Origin: CAZAYP01 sp964489425 [NCBI: uncultured Verrucomicrobiota bacterium]
GTDB lineage: Bacteria > Verrucomicrobiota > Kiritimatiellia > RZYC01
DNA: 64,000 nt
Assembly: GCA_964489425.1 (NCBI GenBank)
Contig: CAZAYP010000015.1
Coordinates: forward strand, 1 to 64,000
Direction of reading: 5' to 3'
Shown: positions 34,766-44,129 of the stretch, piece by piece
Position numbering within the stretch: position 1 is the stretch's first letter
How the letters are laid out: each line of letters starts with the position of its first letter
Made by a program: the position numbers and the translations under genes
Notes under the pieces: generated by a model
What the model was told of the DNA's origin: nothing
Seen by the model: the letters and a program-made list of their open reading frames with translations, nothing else
Database searches by the model: none

Positions 34766-37700
34766 GGCGCGGGGCCAGCGGATGATCCCTGGGGCATGAC
34801 GCGCAGGCTGACCGGCAGTTGCACGGCCTGGTCGCGGTGCGTGTCGTCCGTGCTCAAGCGCAGGCGCTTGCCGGTAACGCGGTCATACAAGCCGCACCAG
34901 ATTTTGTACTCGCCGGGCGCGGTATCCGCAGGCACAACCACGGTGCGGGTTGCGGTGAAGATCTCCGGGAATGGCTGGAACGCCAGGTCCTGGGCCGGAA
35001 TGTTGCCCAGGAGCACGTGGTCATCCTGGAAACGCCGCTGGCCGGCCTGGAAGTGCACGAACACGGCCCACTGCCACGGCTTGGCCTGCGGCGGGCATCG
35101 CCAGAACCAGGTCATCTCCACGGCTTGCCCGGGAACCACGGCAATCGGCGCCACGTTAACGCCAAGCAGTTGAAAACCGTGCCTGAAGCGGACGGCGCAG
35201 GGCTGGTCCGGAACCACCTGGCGCGCGAGTTCCTGCAGCAGGCTGCCCGGATCGCCGTCCGTCGCGCCGCGGTCGGCCCACTGGGCCAGCAGGTCCAGGG
35301 CCGGCTGGTAATGCGGGTAAAGCTCCAAGGCCAGGCGCAGGTCCGCGAACGCATTGGCCGGGTCCGTGCCCGGCGTTGCCAATGCCTTGGCAGCTTCGCC
35401 ATAGAGCTGGGCGGCACGCCGCTTGGCATAAAGCTGCTTGCCGGCAAACGGGCCGTACTCGGTCCAGTACATCCGGGTGGCGCGGCGAAACTCGGCGCGC
35501 CACTGGTCCGGCGCAAAATCAAACACGATCCATGCGCCCAGCGGGGTTTCGCGCATGCTGATGCCCTGGGACAGCAGCAGGCGGCGCGCGCGCGGCGCGT
35601 CCGGACCCGCCACAATGAAGGCCGTGCGCGGTCCCAGTTCCAGTTCCAACGCGGCGTTGTCCTGCGGCAGCGGCGGCTGGTTGACGGTGCGCTCAAAAAG
35701 TCGCGCATGCGGGGTGCGGATGCGCCCGCCGGTGGCCGCGTGCACGCGGCCGCCCAGCCAGCGGTTGGCGTATAACTGATCGATGCCGCGTTGTTCCAAC
35801 AGTCCCACGAGTTCCGATACCACGAGCGGCGGCGGCGCCATCGTTGGTGAGATTTGCTGCTCGAGCAGCATGATTTCCGAAACTGCCATGCCGTAGGACG
35901 TGGGCAGCCGCAGGCGCAGGAACGACGCGGTCACGGCCGGCCAGCGGTATTCCTGCACGTAGAAAAGACCGCCGTAAAACAGGCGCGGGCCGGACCAGAA
36001 ATAGGGCGTGCTGGGGGCGGCGGGGACGATCTCGCGCCATTGGGTTCCATCGTCGGATACGTCCACGGCGATTCCGGCCGGGTATCGGTCATCGCGGCTG
36101 AGCATGCGCACGCCGCTCACGGCTGTCGGGGCCGCCAGTTGGTACGTCAGCTCTGCCGGCCGATCAAACGGCGGGTCCAGAAAAGACAGTTGCGTATCCA
36201 GATCATCGTCAAGGAGGTTGGTGGTCACATCGCGGCCATCGGCCTGGCCAAGGGCCCGGATGCGCTCCTTGGTCAGGTATTGCCAGTCCAGCGGCGGCGG
36301 CGTCAGGTCATAGGCCAGCCGGTACCCGCCCACCCGCGCCACGCTGCCCGTGGTTCCCGAGGTCAGCCGGAACACGTTGAACCCGAGGGCGTCGTTCAGC
36401 ACCGCGAACCGGTCGGCCAGTTCGGTCCGGACGGCGTAAGGCGCGTACCGCTCATAATTGAGCTCTGTGACGCAGATCTTTTCATCCACGACGTAATTGA
36501 TCCAGTGGTCGCGATAGACCCCGAAAAAAACGGGGATATCCTGTTTCGCAGCCCAGGCGGCCAACTCGATGGCCTGATCCCACAGCGCCAGGTTCTGCGC
36601 GCGGCGCTGCAGGGCATCCTCAAAAGCCAGGCGGTGCGGCCACAGCAGGACCAGCACCGGGACCCAGGCCAGGCCGAACCGCAGGCGTTGGCGCAGCCAC
36701 GCCACCAGCACGCCCACGGCCACGGCGAGCACGGGATACAGCGGCATCAGGTACCGCACCTCGCACAACGGCGCGTAGTGGGAAATGGAAAACAAGACCA
36801 GCAGCGCCAGCGCCGCAAACCACGGCGCGAGCAGGTGCAGGGCTTGCTCCTGCACGGGCCAGCGGCGCAGGCTGCGTGCCGTGATCAGCGCCCAAGCCAC
36901 CAGGGCCGCGGCATACACCAAGCCGCGCGCGACACTCCCGGCCGACCACCCGGCCACGCCGGCAAACGGCAGGATGGTGACGGCCAGGTACCCCAAGCCC
37001 TCGACCAGCGGTGTGCGGCCCAGCGACCCGCCGAACGCGAAGGTGCCCCAGTGATGCGTGATGTTCCACACCCACCATGGCATGCTCGCTACGAAGAACG
37101 CCCCCAGGGCCAGCCACATGCCCAGACGCCAGATCCTGCCGCGCAGCCCGATGAGCAGGCTGATCGCCGCGGGCATATAAAACACCACGATCAGCTGGTT
37201 GGCCCACCACCCCAACCCGGCCGCTGCGCCCATGAGCAGGCAGTCCACAGGCGCCAAGCGCTCACTGCGCAGGGCCTGGCCTGCAATCCGGTTGGCGAGC
37301 CAGACGACCGCCGATCCGAACACCAGGGTTGACGTGTAGCCGATCAACGCTCCGGAGGTGTAGTAGTAATAGACTCCATTCCCGACCACGCAGAGGCTCA
37401 GCGCGGCGATCCCGCCCCAGCGACTGCCGCTGGCGTCCCGGCCCCAAAGATAAATCAGCACCAGGAACACCGCGGCCAGGGCCACGGTGCCCAGGGGCGT
37501 CACCAGCGGCGAAAACCCGAACACCATGCCCAGCAGCGCGGCCACGCCCGGCTCGACGCTGCCCATGTAGCCCTGGCCGTAAAAGAACACCGGGAACTCG
37601 GTGCGGGCGGCCATGTGCTTGGCCATGAGGCCGCCGATGCTGAAATCCGTGTTGGCGCGGTACTGCGCGCAGGTGGCCGCAAACACATGTACGCCGATGC

Positions 37701-37776
37701 CCACGGCCAGCAGCAGGGCCAGCGCGATCCGCCCGGCCCAAACAGAACGACGGGACTCCACGGGGGTGGCGTTCAT
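34762..37776 (-). CDS. GT39-like membrane glycosyltransferase with discoidin-like and C-terminal soluble domains
   Basis: The protein has about 1,004 residues. GGAGG five bases upstream selects ATG 37776 over a TTG at 37797. The N-terminal 430 residues have about ten to twelve membrane helices, with an early acidic loop (ANTDFSIGGLMAKHMA, a candidate catalytic Asp) typical of PMT/ArnT-type enzymes. From about residue 500 a beta-sandwich of F5/8-C (discoidin) type appears (LDDDLDTQLSFLDPPF, WREIVPAAPSTPYFW), which could bind carbohydrate. A helical region and a final beta-rich domain (VVPGQAVEMTWFWRCPP, VVPADTAPGEYKIWCGLYD) follow. It would transfer a sugar from a lipid carrier outside the inner membrane. 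The radical SAM gene overlaps its end. Confidence 0.75.
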   Translation of the reverse strand: MNATPVESRRSVWAGRIALALLLAVGIGVHVFAATCAQYRANTDFSIGGLMAKHMAARTEFPVFFYGQGYMGSVEPGVAALLGMVFGFSPLVTPLGTVALAAVFLVLIYLWGRDASGSRWGGIAALSLCVVGNGVYYYYTSGALIGYTSTLVFGSAVVWLANRIAGQALRSERLAPVDCLLMGAAAGLGWWANQLIVVFYMPAAISLLIGLRGRIWRLGMWLALGAFFVASMPWWVWNITHHWGTFAFGGSLGRTPLVEGLGYLAVTILPFAGVAGWSAGSVARGLVYAAALVAWALITARSLRRWPVQEQALHLLAPWFAALALLVLFSISHYAPLCEVRYLMPLYPVLAVAVGVLVAWLRQRLRFGLAWVPVLVLLWPHRLAFEDALQRRAQNLALWDQAIELAAWAAKQDIPVFFGVYRDHWINYVVDEKICVTELNYERYAPYAVRTELADRFAVLNDALGFNVFRLTSGTTGSVARVGGYRLAYDLTPPPLDWQYLTKERIRALGQADGRDVTTNLLDDDLDTQLSFLDPPFDRPAELTYQLAAPTAVSGVRMLSRDDRYPAGIAVDVSDDGTQWREIVPAAPSTPYFWSGPRLFYGGLFYVQEYRWPAVTASFLRLRLPTSYGMAVSEIMLLEQQISPTMAPPPLVVSELVGLLEQRGIDQLYANRWLGGRVHAATGGRIRTPHARLFERTVNQPPLPQDNAALELELGPRTAFIVAGPDAPRARRLLLSQGISMRETPLGAWIVFDFAPDQWRAEFRRATRMYWTEYGPFAGKQLYAKRRAAQLYGEAAKALATPGTDPANAFADLRLALELYPHYQPALDLLAQWADRGATDGDPGSLLQELARQVVPDQPCAVRFRHGFQLLGVNVAPIAVVPGQAVEMTWFWRCPPQAKPWQWAVFVHFQAGQRRFQDDHVLLGNIPAQDLAFQPFPEIFTATRTVVVPADTAPGEYKIWCGLYDRVTGKRLRLSTDDTHRDQAVQLPVSLRVMPQGSSAGPAP

Positions 37777-38000
37777 CACGGCCTCCGGCCGCCCCAATGC
37801 CCGATATGGGATAAACTATTCATGCTCAGGTTGAGGCCTGCATTAAAGGCAGCCAAAGGCACCGAGACAAGCACAAAGCACAGCCAGGTATAAGGCAATG
37901 GTCTGACCCAAAAGTAGAAAATCATTTTTGTCCGGAACAGCAACGAAGCCATAGGTCTGCGTACCGTAGTTCAGCGCCCCCCCCATGACGACAGCACTGT

Positions 38001-38029
38001 TTGACACACCGCGGTTTCCTTACTACTAT
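38001..38029 (+). promoter_or_regulatory. Sigma70-type promoter of the vapBC operon
   Basis: TTGACA (38001-38006), exactly 17 bases, then TACTAT (38024-38029). It stands 33 bases before the VapB-like start and is one of the best consensus promoters in the window. Confidence 0.65.
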
Positions 38030-38061
38030 GTCAGATATATTGTTTGAGTAAGGAGATCTAC

Positions 38062-38310
38062 GTGGTTACGGCAACATTAACAAGCAAGGGGCAGCTCACG
38101 CTCCCCAAGGCGGTAAGGGATTCGCTGCATCTACACACGGGCGACCGGGTTGCATTCGTTGTCCATGGCGATTCGGAGGCGCTGCTGAAACCGGTGACGA
38201 AATCCGTGGACGATGTGTTCGGAAAACTTTACAACCCAACCCAGCCACGCCGCAGTGTGATGGAGATGAAAGCGGCGGTCGCGGGCCGGATCAGAGGCCC
38301 CAAGCCTTGA
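38062..38310 (+). CDS. vapB: AbrB-family antitoxin (VapB-like)
   Basis: The 82-residue protein has the AbrB/MazE swapped-hairpin signature (TATLTSKGQLTLPKAVRDSL, HTGDRVAFVV) and a C-terminal tail that would wrap around the toxin. AAGGAG six bases upstream selects GTG 38062; a TTG at 38044 is in frame but has no ribosome site. Its stop overlaps the toxin start by four bases (TTGA), the usual arrangement for type II toxin-antitoxin pairs. Autorepression of the promoter at 38001-38029 is expected for the family. Confidence 0.82.
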   Translation: MVTATLTSKGQLTLPKAVRDSLHLHTGDRVAFVVHGDSEALLKPVTKSVDDVFGKLYNPTQPRRSVMEMKAAVAGRIRGPKP

Positions 38311-38705
38311 ACGCGGTCGATACAAACGTCATCGTCCGGTTTCTCGTCCGTGACGATGAAAAGCAGGCCGAAGCCGTTCGCCGACGCCTGAAACAGGCCG
38401 CGGCACAACGGGAGCGCCTGGTTGTCCCTTTGCTCGTGGTCTTGGAAACCATCTGGGTTCTCGAGAGCGCGTACGATAAATCCCGCGCCGAGATCCTGGA
38501 TTCCATTCAGGACATGCGGCAGATGCCCGTGTTCGATTTTGAAGCGGATGGGGTTGTCGAGCGCCTGCTGAACGACGGCCGGAAGAGCAAGGCGGACCTG
38601 GCAGACATCCTCATCGCCCATGCGGCGCAAGCCTGCGGTTGCGATGCCTGTTTGACGTTCGACAAAGACGCCGCCAGACTCCCGTTTTTCAACCTGCTGA
38701 AATGA
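38307..38705 (+). CDS. vapC: PIN-domain ribonuclease toxin (VapC-like)
   Basis: The 132-residue protein has the PIN active-site acids in order: Asp5 in AVDTNVIVRFLV, Glu47 in LVVLETIWVL, Asp97/Asp100 in ADLADILIAHAA and Asp119 in TFDKDA. VapC toxins cleave RNA, often tRNA or rRNA, when freed from their antitoxin. It starts with TTG, coupled to the antitoxin stop. It converges with the amylase-family gene, leaving 31 bases between the two stops. Confidence 0.9.
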   Translation: MNAVDTNVIVRFLVRDDEKQAEAVRRRLKQAAAQRERLVVPLLVVLETIWVLESAYDKSRAEILDSIQDMRQMPVFDFEADGVVERLLNDGRKSKADLADILIAHAAQACGCDACLTFDKDAARLPFFNLLK

Positions 38706-38736
38706 TCCGGCGCCAGCGCGCGGCCGGTAAACAGCA

Positions 38737-41700
38737 TCACGGGATCCGCACTTCCAGCCGGTAAGCCCGGTTGGTTCGGGCGGCGGCCGTATCCGTGTAC
38801 TCGGCTTCCCGGCCCAGCCCGGGGATGGGATCCGTGAGGGGCGTGGCGAGGTGCCAGTCATCGGCCTGCTGGAGCAAGTCCTCCGTGTACCAGACGTAAT
38901 AGTTGCGGTTGGAGCGGCCGACGAACTCCACGGACACCAGCCGGGTGGTCGCGGCGTTTACCGAACCGACGTAGAGGTAGTCGTTGGAATCAAAGGGATT
39001 GGTGTTGGCGACATACTCGCGGCTGTTGGGCCAGCCATCCTGATCGTTGTCCGTGCCGGGGGCCAGGCTGCCCACGGGCGCGCCCCATTGCCGCTCCCAG
39101 TAATCCGGGATGCCGTCTTTGTTGGTGTCGTCGTCTACCACGGCGTAGGCGCTGCGCGTGGCGGCCAGGCCAGGAAACCCACCCCGCACATAGGCCACCT
39201 CGAGGAGATGCTGGTAATTGGGCTGGCCATTGTAGAGGTTGGGCAGCGCCATCCGGACGGCGTGTTCCGAGATGCTGATATCGCGCTGGATGACCAGCAG
39301 GTTGTTGGACTGGGCGGCGCCATCCAGGCTGACGGTGAAACAGGCGCGCAGCGCGGCGTCGTCGAGCCCATCCGCCAGGGACTTGCTGAAATGGGCCACC
39401 AGGTTGGACCCCACGCCCACGCGGGCGCCATCCGCGCCCGGCTCGGAAACATAAAGGCGCGCACTGTTGCCGCCCGTGGTCACCGTGCGGCGCAGGGTGC
39501 TGAAATGGCCGGCCGCATCATCCAGCCCCATGTTGGCGGAGGAGGTCACCTCGCGCAGGCGCACGCTGATCACCGCGGTGCCGCTGGTGGGAATGTTGAC
39601 GTACTGGAACGACCACTCTTTTTCGCAGGCCTGGCCCGGCAGGGGCGCGGGCACGGCAGCTTCTGAGGCTTTGACCCACGCGTTGTTGCCGTTGGGCACG
39701 CCGGTGGCGCTGTCGTCGTTGTCGGGCTCCGTGTCATCAATGCGGAACCAGGTTTCGTCCACGGTCATGTCGGAGCGGGCCAGGACCCGCGTGCTGGACC
39801 CGGTCACGGCCACGCCATCGGCCAGGGGCGTCACGACCCGGCCGGTGGGGCGGCAGGCGTCGTAGTAGAACGTCTGGGTAAACTGGCGGTAGATCGGGGC
39901 GTGGCCGCTGGCGCGGCCGAGAAACGCCTTGGCATGGAGGATGTGATAGCCCTCGTCGAGGCCGGCCTGGATGTCGCCCCAGTCGTTGTGCGGATACAGG
40001 ATCGCGGTGGCCGCGTTGAAGTTGGTGATTTCAAACAGGGTTTCCATGCGGAAGCGGCCGCTGATGTCGTCATCGCTCCAGGGGAAGCGGCTGGGAGCGT
40101 CGCTGTCATAGGCGCCGACCTTGTACCGCAGGGCGGTGCCCTGGGGCATGGCCGGCAGCGTGGCGCGCCACCAGTCAGGCACGCCGACGCCATCGTTGGC
40201 GGCGTTATGGTGCCAGGCCAGTTCGGCCACCCGGGTGCTCCCCTGCCCCACGCCGCCGCTGCCCTCGGGGTTGGCGCCATTGGTCGTGTAATAGAGAAAC
40301 GCCTTGTCGGCCTGGTACTGGTACCCGACCTTGACCCAGACCGCCACGGGTTGGCCGGCGGCGGTTTGCGGCGGCGGATCAAACTGGACCTGGGCCTCGT
40401 CCGTGACGTTGGTCGGGTCATGAAACACAAAAGCGGCGGTACCCGCGCCAGTGTTGTAGCCGCCGCCGTCCACCGCGAACTGCCCATTGGAACCAATCCA
40501 GGTGTAGAAGGTTTCCGCGCCCAGCGAGCCGATGACATTGCGGCTCACGTCGCGGGCGGCGAACTTCTCGGCGATCCGCCGCACATATTTCATTTGCTCA
40601 TAGCCCAGGTACAGGTCCTGGCTGAGGGCCGGCGGGTAATCGCGCGTTCCCGGCGCCTGGGTGACATGATCCATCTGCGAGTTGAGGTCCACCCCGCCAT
40701 CCAGCTTGAGCAGGATGTTTTCCGCCGAGCCATCCGCGCGCGCCACGATCGCCAGGTTGGTTCCCGCAGTCACGCGCGGCAGGGTGATGCTGTAAGCGTA
40801 GTCGCCGGGGTTGGCGTCCGGGAGCCCGTAGGGGTTGAAGGACGGGTCGCCGTTGCGGCCGTCCGTACGCACGGCGGTCATGGTTCCGGCGCGCTGGCCG
40901 TCCTGGTAGATCATGATCGGCTGCACCTCGTTGGTGCGGCCCTCGCCCCACACCATGGGCATCTGCGGCGTGCGCCAGGAAAAGGCGTAATAGCCGCCGG
41001 ACGGCACGTACACCGGGTTGCCATCCGCGCTGCGGAGCTTGCCGCCGACCACCTTGGCCCAGAACTCGCCGCCGTGGTACGAGTAGTTGACCAGCCGCGC
41101 GCCCTCGGGAAACAGCGCATCCACATCCTTGCTGGGCCAGTAGGCAAGATAGCTCTTGCCCAGCACGAACAGCATGGTCACGCCTTCGCCCGTGGCCCCT
41201 GCCCCGGGATCGTAGCGCGCGTAGGAAGTGAAGTCCCAGGCGCTCCAGCGGCTGGACTGGTAGCCCCAGCCGAAATGCCGGTTGATGTTGAGCAAGTCCG
41301 GCAGGTAGCTCGCGCCAAACTGGCCGAGAAACGGTATCTCCGCCGGCTTGGGGAACCAGTCCGGCGCGCCGCTCTGGTTGTAGCCGTCGGTGTACACGAT
41401 CGGCAGCCCCTCGCGGGTCAGCATCACGGCGTGCGCCTGCTCGCGGTCGCCGCCCCAGATGTAGTTGTTGTCGTGGCTCATGACGTATTCCACCACCTCG
41501 CCCGGGCTCGACACGCCGTAGTAGGCGTTGTCCATGCCCTCGAGGTTGCTGCCGATATTGGCCTTCAGCGCGTTGAGGAAGCCGTCGTCCGCAAGGCGCA
41601 TGCCGGCGGCCAGGTAGCCGGACTTGGCCGGGGGCTCGCCGAGATGTTCGCCGTACAGCATGGCGTCGTCGCGCGCCTGCACGTTGTTGAACACCGTGTC

Positions 41701-42858
41701 GCGGTGGTTGTCCCAGTCGCTGAACCCGCGCGAGATATTGAACTGTTCCTGGATCTGGCCGCCATAGCCCCAGTTGGAATCGTCCTTGGGCGCGTCCATC
41801 TTGCCAAAGAAATACGCGGGCACATGCTTGACCGCGTCCAGCCGGAACCCGTCGCAATGGGTCAGGTCGACCAGGCGGCGGGCGGAGCGGATCAGCAATC
41901 CGTTCACGTCTTCGGCCGAGGGGTTGCCCATGTTGTAGCGGCTGTCACCAAAGCCCCAGGCCGCGGTATGGCGGTTGGTGAGCGATGGGTCCAGCCCCGT
42001 ATCCGTGAACGGCTCGCAGCGCTCGCCCGGGTCGTGCTGGCCGTTGGCATTCGAGTCTTCCCAGTCAAAGCGGCTGTTGCCCACCGCCGCGGCCACCAGG
42101 ACGCCGCTGCCATTGGTGTAGCCCACGTCGGTGAACGGCTCCTTGTTGGCAAAGGTATACACGATGGACGTGCTCGATCCCCGCACCACGGCGATCGGCA
42201 GGTCCGTGTCGAGGTAAAACTCGGGGTTGTTCGGGTGGCGGATGCCGGACCACTTCCCATAATCGTCGCCCTCGCTGTACCCGAAGCTGTCGTTGGGGCT
42301 TTCCTGGGCGATGTCCTGGCCGAACCAGGTCCGGTTGAGCACCTGCCATTCAGGCGGGTTCATGTCCGGGCTGGGCGGCCCCTTATAGGTGGTTTCCGAG
42401 GTGCGGATCAGGTGGTAATCCTCGGGCACCAGCCCCGTGGCGCCGAGCGTGCCGGGCGCGCCGGAGGGGAACGGCCCGCCATCATGGGCCATGACATTGT
42501 CGAAATACACGCGCAGGCCAAATCGATGCGCCACGGTCAACAGGTGCAGCAGTTCCGTGCCGGTGCCATAGCGCGTGGCATAGGTGCCGCACTGATTGCG
42601 GTCGCCAAGGTCAAACCGGTCGTACGGGTCATACCCCACGGAGAACGTCCCGCCGCTGGCCTTGGTGGGCGGGGGCAGCCAGAGCGCGCCGTAGCCGGCC
42701 TCGGCCAGTTCGGGAACACGGCGGGCAATTTCGGCCCAGGACGTGTTGAAATACTGGAGGATCACTTCGCCGCCGCGCGCCGGCACACCCATGAACATCA
42801 GTCCCAGCAGGGTTATTATGCATCCCACCTCGCGCGAAACTCTCACCTTGCAAGTCAT
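38737..42858 (-). CDS. Exported GH13 alpha-amylase-family protein with C-terminal accessory modules
   Basis: The protein has about 1,373 residues. GGAG six bases upstream selects ATG 42858, followed by a signal peptide (IITLLGLMFMGVPARG). The (beta/alpha)8 domain shows all four GH13 regions: YFDNVMAHDG (near residue 118), DGFRLDAVKH (nucleophile Asp near 339), YGEHLG (acid/base Glu near 402) and MSHDN (near 461). A long insertion between the first two regions contains a calcium-loop-like DWEDSNANGQHDPGE. Beta domains follow, then a DTNKDGIPDYWERQWG thrombospondin-3-like loop and an end module NYYVWYTEDLL...RAYRLEV. It would hydrolyse alpha-glucans outside the cell or in the periplasm. It has its own strong promoter. 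Confidence 0.9.
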   Translation of the reverse strand: MTCKVRVSREVGCIITLLGLMFMGVPARGGEVILQYFNTSWAEIARRVPELAEAGYGALWLPPPTKASGGTFSVGYDPYDRFDLGDRNQCGTYATRYGTGTELLHLLTVAHRFGLRVYFDNVMAHDGGPFPSGAPGTLGATGLVPEDYHLIRTSETTYKGPPSPDMNPPEWQVLNRTWFGQDIAQESPNDSFGYSEGDDYGKWSGIRHPNNPEFYLDTDLPIAVVRGSSTSIVYTFANKEPFTDVGYTNGSGVLVAAAVGNSRFDWEDSNANGQHDPGERCEPFTDTGLDPSLTNRHTAAWGFGDSRYNMGNPSAEDVNGLLIRSARRLVDLTHCDGFRLDAVKHVPAYFFGKMDAPKDDSNWGYGGQIQEQFNISRGFSDWDNHRDTVFNNVQARDDAMLYGEHLGEPPAKSGYLAAGMRLADDGFLNALKANIGSNLEGMDNAYYGVSSPGEVVEYVMSHDNNYIWGGDREQAHAVMLTREGLPIVYTDGYNQSGAPDWFPKPAEIPFLGQFGASYLPDLLNINRHFGWGYQSSRWSAWDFTSYARYDPGAGATGEGVTMLFVLGKSYLAYWPSKDVDALFPEGARLVNYSYHGGEFWAKVVGGKLRSADGNPVYVPSGGYYAFSWRTPQMPMVWGEGRTNEVQPIMIYQDGQRAGTMTAVRTDGRNGDPSFNPYGLPDANPGDYAYSITLPRVTAGTNLAIVARADGSAENILLKLDGGVDLNSQMDHVTQAPGTRDYPPALSQDLYLGYEQMKYVRRIAEKFAARDVSRNVIGSLGAETFYTWIGSNGQFAVDGGGYNTGAGTAAFVFHDPTNVTDEAQVQFDPPPQTAAGQPVAVWVKVGYQYQADKAFLYYTTNGANPEGSGGVGQGSTRVAELAWHHNAANDGVGVPDWWRATLPAMPQGTALRYKVGAYDSDAPSRFPWSDDDISGRFRMETLFEITNFNAATAILYPHNDWGDIQAGLDEGYHILHAKAFLGRASGHAPIYRQFTQTFYYDACRPTGRVVTPLADGVAVTGSSTRVLARSDMTVDETWFRIDDTEPDNDDSATGVPNGNNAWVKASEAAVPAPLPGQACEKEWSFQYVNIPTSGTAVISVRLREVTSSANMGLDDAAGHFSTLRRTVTTGGNSARLYVSEPGADGARVGVGSNLVAHFSKSLADGLDDAALRACFTVSLDGAAQSNNLLVIQRDISISEHAVRMALPNLYNGQPNYQHLLEVAYVRGGFPGLAATRSAYAVVDDDTNKDGIPDYWERQWGAPVGSLAPGTDNDQDGWPNSREYVANTNPFDSNDYLYVGSVNAATTRLVSVEFVGRSNRNYYVWYTEDLLQQADDWHLATPLTDPIPGLGREAEYTDTAAARTNRAYRLEVRIP

Positions 42859-42879
42859 GAACAACTCCGTTTATAGAAC

Positions 42880-42908
42880 AATATAGTAATACGCTTTAAT
42901 TCTGTCAA
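42880..42908 (-). promoter_or_regulatory. Sigma70-type promoter of the GH13 gene
   Basis: On the minus strand a perfect TTGACA (42903-42908), 17 bases, then TATATT (42880-42885). It lies 22 bases upstream of the ATG at 42858. Confidence 0.65.
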
Positions 42909-42972
42909 ATGCGTGGCTTTTTCAGGCAATTTCCCGGTGTATCTGCGCGGCCAGTTCGGGCCGGCGGCGGCA

Positions 42973-44127
42973 TTACAACGGCGGTGGCGGTGCCTGGCCG
43001 GCAGCGAGACCGTCCAAGGCTTCCGGCATCAACCGTTCGACCGCGATGAACAGCACGATGTCCGGCCGGTGGGCAGCCACCAGTTCCGGCCAGCGTCCAA
43101 TGCATGCGTGGTGAATAAAGTAGGAGTACGAGAAGCTTTCCCGCAGGAAAACATGCATGAACACCTGCACAAACGAATCGCAAAATATCAAGGCACGCGG
43201 CGCGTTCGTGTGGCGGGTGGTGACCACCCACCCCTCATGCTCGTAATCCAGCGCTGAACCCGCCGCAACCACGGCCGAGTTGGTGACCGTGCTGTGCGCC
43301 CACGTGGGCTCGCGCAACCGGCCGAGCATGCCGATCATCCGCGCCAGGTCGCCGGATCCTTCAAGGGCGTTGAAATGCACGTCCGCGGGTTGCAGAACGG
43401 GCACATTGGGCATTCCGTCCTTGATCGCCTGCACTATGGCCGAGTACGCGGCAAAGCTGCCCAGATCATTCCAGTGCGTATTGAATCGATCATAAACCAG
43501 GCGGTTGGACTGGCCGGCCGCGGCAGCCAGGACCGGCCGCAGATCCAGCAACCGCACGCCGGCCGCGGTGAAGGCCGGGACCCATTGGTCGGTGGTGGCC
43601 GGGCCCAGGCGGGTCCAACCGCGCGGCAGGTACTGGGGATAGATGGTGTGTTTGTTGGGCACGATCACCAGGCCGCTGGCCACGCCCTGCCGGGCGAGTT
43701 TTGCCTGCCAGCTTGCGAACCGGTGGGCATAGTCCGCCGCCAGGCCAGGATCCACGTGGCGCAAGCCGCGGTATTTCTCGAACACATTGCCTGACCGGCG
43801 CAGGAACAGCCAGCCGTCGCGGCCCACGCTGACTTCCGGGCTCACGGAGGCGCCCAGCGGATACTTGGTGAAGCTGTCCAACGTGATCAACTGCGCCCGG
43901 CCGCCAAAATGATCGTTCACGTACGCTTCGCACGCGGCCGGCCAGGCGTTGACCTCGTCCGCATTCTTGGGCCACCCGGGCCACGGGGCTGGCGGCCGCA
44001 ACTCGGTGTCGATCGAGGCCAGCGGCGCGGCAAAAGGCAGGCGCACCAACTGCACGACCAGGGGCAACGTGAGGGCGGCCGCGTAGGCCAGCATCTCCAA
44101 CCGCACGACTTTGTTGAGCAGCGCCAT
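42973..44127 (-). CDS. AlgJ/AlgX-like polysaccharide O-acetylation protein (SGNH-like fold)
   Basis: The protein has about 384 residues from ATG 44127, two bases after the MBOAT stop. One N-terminal membrane anchor (MLAYAAALTLPLVVQLV) is followed by a periplasmic domain with VGRDGWLFLR, VPNKHTIYP, FNTHWND (candidate catalytic His) and FCDSFVQ (candidate nucleophile Ser). This is the layout of AlgJ-type acetyltransferases, which take acetyl groups delivered by an MBOAT partner and put them on an exported polysaccharide. The Asp of the usual D-x-H-W motif reads Asn here (NTHW), an oddity worth noting. It is the last gene of the three-gene unit. Confidence 0.82.
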   Translation of the reverse strand: MALLNKVVRLEMLAYAAALTLPLVVQLVRLPFAAPLASIDTELRPPAPWPGWPKNADEVNAWPAACEAYVNDHFGGRAQLITLDSFTKYPLGASVSPEVSVGRDGWLFLRRSGNVFEKYRGLRHVDPGLAADYAHRFASWQAKLARQGVASGLVIVPNKHTIYPQYLPRGWTRLGPATTDQWVPAFTAAGVRLLDLRPVLAAAAGQSNRLVYDRFNTHWNDLGSFAAYSAIVQAIKDGMPNVPVLQPADVHFNALEGSGDLARMIGMLGRLREPTWAHSTVTNSAVVAAGSALDYEHEGWVVTTRHTNAPRALIFCDSFVQVFMHVFLRESFSYSYFIHHACIGRWPELVAAHRPDIVLFIAVERLMPEALDGLAAGQAPPPPL

Positions 44128-44129
44128 GG

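Noticed and set aside
39901-42876. 991-codon plus-strand frame opposite the GH13 gene
   Set aside because: Same reason: a GC-rich antisense shadow; the minus strand carries all GH13 catalytic motifs.
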